A stretch of 64,000 nucleotides of DNA from Spirodela intermedia (lineage: Eukaryota > Streptophyta > Magnoliopsida > Alismatales > Araceae). The stretch covers positions 7,533,878 to 7,597,877 of the forward strand of contig LR746264.1 of assembly GCA_902729315.2 (NCBI GenBank), written 5' to 3'. Positions 59,623 through 64,000 of this stretch are shown here, in pieces. The notes under the pieces are model-generated. The model was given only the letters and a program-made list of their open reading frames with translations, searched no databases and had not been told where the DNA came from. Numbering within the stretch: the stretch's first letter is position 1; every line of letters starts with the position of its first letter. Position numbers and translations under genes: made by a program.

Positions 59623-60924
59623 TCACTGAAATCCTAGGTTGGAGGTCAACATTATGTTCTGGTGTAGAAACGGTTGGGTGAGAACGCTGCAACGAGGAGG
59701 ACTCTCGTCCATTTGATAGGCGGAGGCGGTGTAGCTTTTGCATGCACTGTTATATCTCTTCGGCTGATCCAAGGACGAGGTGCCAACTTCCCCTAGATAG
59801 TCTGCCGACGTTCTCTGGCGCTTTTGACAGTTTCCGATGACAGAAGGAGACTCCCGCGAGACGTCGACGGAGTTGTCTCCTCCAGCGTGGGGAAGGGTCT
59901 GGCCGTTTAGCGTGGCGTGACCCAGATGGTAACCGAGCTCTGGGGTGAACCCCAGCTGATTTTCATAAAGTAGCCTAGATAACACGGAGTAGTCCGCATC
60001 ATGGAGCAGTTCGCTCGAGAAAGACTTCGAGAGCTTGATGTCAGCCTCTCCTGGAGCCGCCCAAGGTCCCACGGGGAAGCCCGAGTCCTCAGGATTGGTC
60101 TCGAAGCAGTCGCCGCCGGATGATGAGACGGGTCCACCATTGGGCCTTCTGTAAATCCGGCAGAGTACCCAATCATCCAACTGCAAATATCGGAGACACG
60201 AGAGATATGAATAGGCGTTCATTCTTTTAAAGGTCGAAATTTCTGTAAGTACGTCAAGCTACGTTCCCGGGTTCGAGCGATGCATGAATCAATTACACTA
60301 GATTTCGAACCCCATGCGAGATTAGAAATAACAGGTATCTCACCCTCATGGAGTCGAGGTGCTTGGTGTGCCTCCCGTTGTGTTTTGCGTCAGGTGAATC
60401 GACCAGGCGGTATTCATTCATGATCCAGCTGGTCTTGACGCCCTTGGGAGGCCTCCCCTTGTAGAAGACGAGGGCCTTCTTCACCCCAATGTTCTCCTTC
60501 TGCGGGCCCGACGTCAGTATCACTTTGTCGGTGCCCGTGGCCTTCCAGTAGCCGGAGGCCGCTGCCCGGTTCGGGCGCATCCCGTTGGGGTACTTGCGGT
60601 CCCTCGGGCTGAAGAAGTACCACTCCCTGTCTCCGAACATCGCCTTAGCTGCAACCAAAAATATCGACACCGCCCGCGGCGTTGGTCGTTCAGAGAGCAC
60701 GTAAAGGAAGAGAGGAAACAAGAAGATGGCCGTCCGCGGGCGCAGGTCGATGCCCTCTCACCAGGTAGATCCCACGGATTGAACTTGTAGATGTCGACTT
60801 CAGCGATGATGGAAACCGGGCACGGCAGCGAGATAACCTGGTTCCTCAGGTAGTAGAGGATGAGCTCCTCGTCAGTCGGGTGGAATCGGAAGCCTGGCGG
60901 CAGCTGCGCCTCCGGGTTCGTCAT
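59623..60924 (-). CDS. NAC-domain transcription factor, NAP clade (NAC018/025/029/047-like)
   Basis: Three exons on the minus strand: 60924-60762, 60648-60344 and 60180-59623, giving 341 residues. The NAC domain fills about residues 7-168: [19 protein letters not shown] (A), [14 protein letters not shown] (B), [20 protein letters not shown] with [13 protein letters not shown] (C), [20 protein letters not shown] with [12 protein letters not shown] (D) and [12 protein letters not shown] (E). The [21 protein letters not shown] and [12 protein letters not shown] segments are diagnostic of the NAP group, whose members promote leaf senescence, fruit ripening and ABA responses. The C-terminal region is Ser/Gly-rich and ends TSNLGFQ. 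Both introns match the standard NAC positions. A (GA)n tract lies directly before the start codon in the 5' leader. Confidence 0.94.
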
Positions 60925-60929
60925 TCCTC

Positions 60930-60956
60930 TCTCTTTCTCTCTCTCTCTCTCTCTGT
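60930..60956 (-). repeat. (GA)n tract in the 5' leader of the NAP-clade NAC gene
   Basis: A CT run on the plus strand, read as GA on the gene strand, ends six bases before the ATG. GA tracts in plant leaders and promoters are known targets of BPC/GAGA-binding factors. A regulatory role here is only inferred. Confidence 0.75.
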
Positions 60957-61832
60957 AATTATCACTAGCAGAAATACTTTTGATACGAAGGTCGTATGAC
61001 GGGGGAGGGAAAAAATGGAGCGACGGCAAGACGGAAGGGAGCGCGGCGGAATCAAAACTTCTGGTAGAGGCGGCGGTCGTCTTGGTTATATGGCCGCTGA
61101 TTTTTGTCCCTAAGCGAAGGTAGTTCTGGATAGAGGCAGGACGGGCGGTATCCTCTCGACCAAGCTCTCTGGTCGTAAGTGCCCGCCACGAACGGGATGG
61201 GGACAATTGATCAGCTTAACGACATGACATCAGATGGGTGACGTCTTGCACTCAGTTACTGACACGTGTCGTCGGCTGCTCTCAAGGTTCTGATTCCTCT
61301 CAAATTAGCACGGAAAGGCGCCCACTCGAGTCTTCTTCAGCGCTTTGACCCGATTTTCCTCCGATTACCCGTGCCGGGCTGGCAGGTGCGACTTGGACTC
61401 GATTTCTTCTAACCCTGTGACGCGGTCTGATTACTACGGTGAAATAAGTCGATGGCGGGGGTGTGCGCGCCTCAATCAGGAGATGATGCTCTCTCTGTGT
61501 GGTGAGGATAATCGATCAGATGGCGGATCTCGAATGGACCCCGATATCTCTCCCTCTCTCTCTCTCGCTTCGCGGTATCACCGCAGAATATTCCGATTGT
61601 GCTGTGGGATAAAACGGCGGTGGAAATATTGACAGATGGTCAAAGTTGGACTTTGCGGCCGGTCTCAGGGAACACGTGGTTGTCATAGGTTGTCGCGTGT
61701 CTGACGTGTGCGACGAGGTCTCATTTCCTCTGCCAAATCAGTGAAGGGTGGGCGGGGGAGGGGGGAGGGGGGAGGAGAGGATAGTGTAGAGAATAGAAGA
61801 GGGAGGGAGAAAGAAGGAGAGAGGGAGGGAGG

Positions 61833-61915
<83 letters not shown>

Positions 61916-64000
61916 GGACTGCGGTTACTTGAGCATGAGACACGCTGGGAAAACCTTGGGGGGCGTGGGGGGTGGGCACCGACGAGTAATAGGTCCATAG
62001 CGGATGTCAGCCGTCGTGGGGGTTCCCCACCTGGTGAAGTGCTATCAATTCCTTAACATCTACACCGTGTTCCTTCACGCCGAATAAAATACAGAAGACC
62101 AGAAACTCCATCAATGGCTATCAACAACCACGAGCACCACCGCAAGATCCTCAGGAAGACCTTGCAAAGGTCGTGACAGAAGATAAAACGGGTGGCGGAG
62201 GGGAGAGGAGAACGGTGTTGGCTTTCCCTGGGGACGTGATTACAAAGTCACAGCATCAATAGATTAATTGCTCTGAAATGAACGGCTTGGATTCACGGTG
62301 GGCACTCGAAGACGCGCCACGATGGCCTCCACATACATCCTGGTCGTCGTCTAGCGTTCTCCAGATGATGTGTGTGAACTCACCGAGGATCAAATGTGGA
62401 GTATAAGGGTACCGATAACTTGGAACACGCTGATGCTGACCGAAGTGACCGGGTCGAACCTACCGCGAAAGTGCCGCGGGCATCTGAGACGTGGAAAAAG
62501 ACGCGAAAAACTCGAAGACAGACGTCAGAGGAGGCGAGGAAAGTATCAATCGTTTTGCGCACGACATCCACGCAGACTGCAGCTCAGATGGGAGAGAATA
62601 AAATGAGAATTAAGGGAAAATCTGTATAAAATAAAATAACTGAGATGCTCAGATGCTTTAATGAGAATAAGACAAAAAAAGGAAAATCGGGACAAGGTAG
62701 AGATCAGAGAGCGGCATCTAGGTGGATCGGAGGATAGCTGGGTGGGAATATGTGGGCAGCAATTGGATGTGAGGGGCTAGACAACAGTTGTAAAGTTCGC
62801 AAAAGCATCTCGATTGTGAGAGAATTAGGGTCAAATCGAAGCCTCTCCCCGGTCGGGGGGGAGAGCGAGGTGAGCGACTGTGACAGAATAATGTGATAAG
62901 AAGAATTGACTCCAAGTTTCTGGGTCGGACCATATCAAAAATGTTGACCAAGGTAGGTATTAGGACTACATGACCCACCAACGCTACTCTGAGTTTCTTC
63001 TAAACTTTAATATATGCTATTTATTGGAAATATAATAGGATATCTAATTTGGATTATGCCAAAGTCAATTTAGGTGTGTGATGTTATGTGGAAAACGCTT
63101 CCAAGTTGTCAAACACAATTGCTTGTGAAATCATTACCTCGATAAAAGAATTACCCAGTTCTACTCGCGTGGTTACTCTATCGACCAAGTCCTCAACTAC
63201 CTAGGAAACGTAACATTTCAGATTTAATGACAGCTGGAGTAAGGAAGCTTTCAACGGAATCAAGAATTCCTATTGGTAGAAGGTTGGGTGTCGGAATTCG
63301 CTTCTTTGTGTGAAAACGCTGAGATCTCAACTCTGGGATCTTTGGACGAAATTGGGGTTGGGGGGGGTGGGGGGGGGGGGTTGAATAAAATGTGATGATT
63401 ATCCGAATAAGACTAACCAACGATACATGACTGCATAAAAGATTCCCTGGAAAATAGAGAGTTCCATCTGTGTCATGCTCTTATATTCCACGAGATTATA
63501 CCCCCGGCGGTTTCCCCTTTCAGACGTCTCCTGGTCTGATTTGAGATTATCCTACCTCTCATGTTATTCGATGTTGAGCAGGCGTCGTGCTGACCTTTCT
63601 CTCTCTTCCACACAGACGCGCACGTGGGCACACGTCGGTCCACTCAAACACTACTTATTGCCCATGTTAGACGCTGTTGAAGAAGTTATTGTGCGGTCCT
63701 CTCTTTCCCTCCCTCTCTCTCTCCCTCATTTAAATATGTTTATCTAAGTACGTGTCAATGCCCAGTGGAAAGATATTCATTCCAATAAAAGAAAAACAAG
63801 CAAGTCAAACCAAAATAAACGAAGGTGGAAAGTCAAAACGGCAGGATAAGAGTTCAGCGCAGGCGAATTCTGGCGTGTTTTGGGCACAGGTAATATATGG
63901 TTCAAGTCTGGTTCAGTGTCGCAAGATTAACTGAATCAGCTCCCAGAGTTTCCACGGATAAAGGAATCAGTATATACCTCATTTATATCATTGGACCGAA
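60957..64000. other. Intergenic to window end
   Basis: About 3 kb. It includes the NAC promoter, a very long GA microsatellite (see 61837-61913), a G-rich homopolymer-like run at about 63356-63382, and a CT run near 63699-63725. No gene seen; the last 250 bp are too short to judge. Confidence 0.45.
61837..61913. repeat. Long (GA)n microsatellite, about 38 units
   Basis: About 77 bp of uninterrupted GA, preceded by 90 bp of imperfect GGGA/GAAG purine sequence. It is the longest simple repeat in the window and lies about 0.9 kb upstream of the NAP-clade NAC gene. Confidence 0.95.

Overview
The window is nuclear DNA of a flowering plant. The evidence is plant-specific families (alpha-expansin, R2R3-MYB, NAC, PLS-class PPR, VAR3/OZ-type RanBP2 zinc-finger protein, atypical plastid thioredoxin, calmodulin-like protein), genes broken by short GT-AG introns, AT-rich introns between GC-rich exons, and many (GA)n/(CT)n microsatellites. 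I could not place it more precisely; a monocot or early-branching angiosperm is possible but not shown. Intron-exon structures were built by hand from reading frame, splice-site consensus and family conservation. No transposon with recognisable coding capacity, no tRNA or rRNA gene and no CRISPR array was seen.

Layout: a calmodulin-like gene (128-730, +) faces a plastid-type FHA-domain gene (1666-3605, -), whose upstream side carries a dense cluster of TGGGCC (site II) elements. A gene-poor 5.7 kb stretch leads to an R2R3-MYB gene of subgroup 21 (9841-11436, +). MED27, a Mediator subunit (14029-19272, -, seven exons), is head-to-head with a VAR3/OZ-like organelle RNA-editing factor (19731-25120, +), with only 458 bp between the start codons. 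An alpha-expansin follows (25934-26846, -), then 4.7 kb without a clear gene, then ribosomal protein eL24 (31503-32934, +), which converges on an intronless E-class PPR gene (33193-34908, -).

Divergent from the PPR gene lies a decayed copy of the DNA/RNA-binding PUR-alpha gene (35327-39624, +). Its first exon has an internal deletion and a 5-nt slippage frameshift, its first intron has shrunk to 26 nt, and a later splice donor is GC, yet its last three exons remain open. It is followed by an atypical Cys/His-rich plastid thioredoxin (41409-42978, -), a repeat-rich 6 kb gap, a NAC gene of the NAC100/ORE1-like type (49205-50455, -), a 9 kb gap with an AT-rich island (about 54.0-55.9 kb), and a second NAC gene of the NAP clade (59623-60924, -). 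The last 3 kb are GA-repeat-rich and show no gene.

The genes do not form a pathway. Three or four encode likely organelle proteins (FHA protein, VAR3-like, PPR, thioredoxin), and three encode transcription factors (MYB, two NACs). I found no new multi-gene system. The observations most worth following are the PUR-alpha relic with its intact 3' half, the two short divergent promoters, and several small structured repeats.
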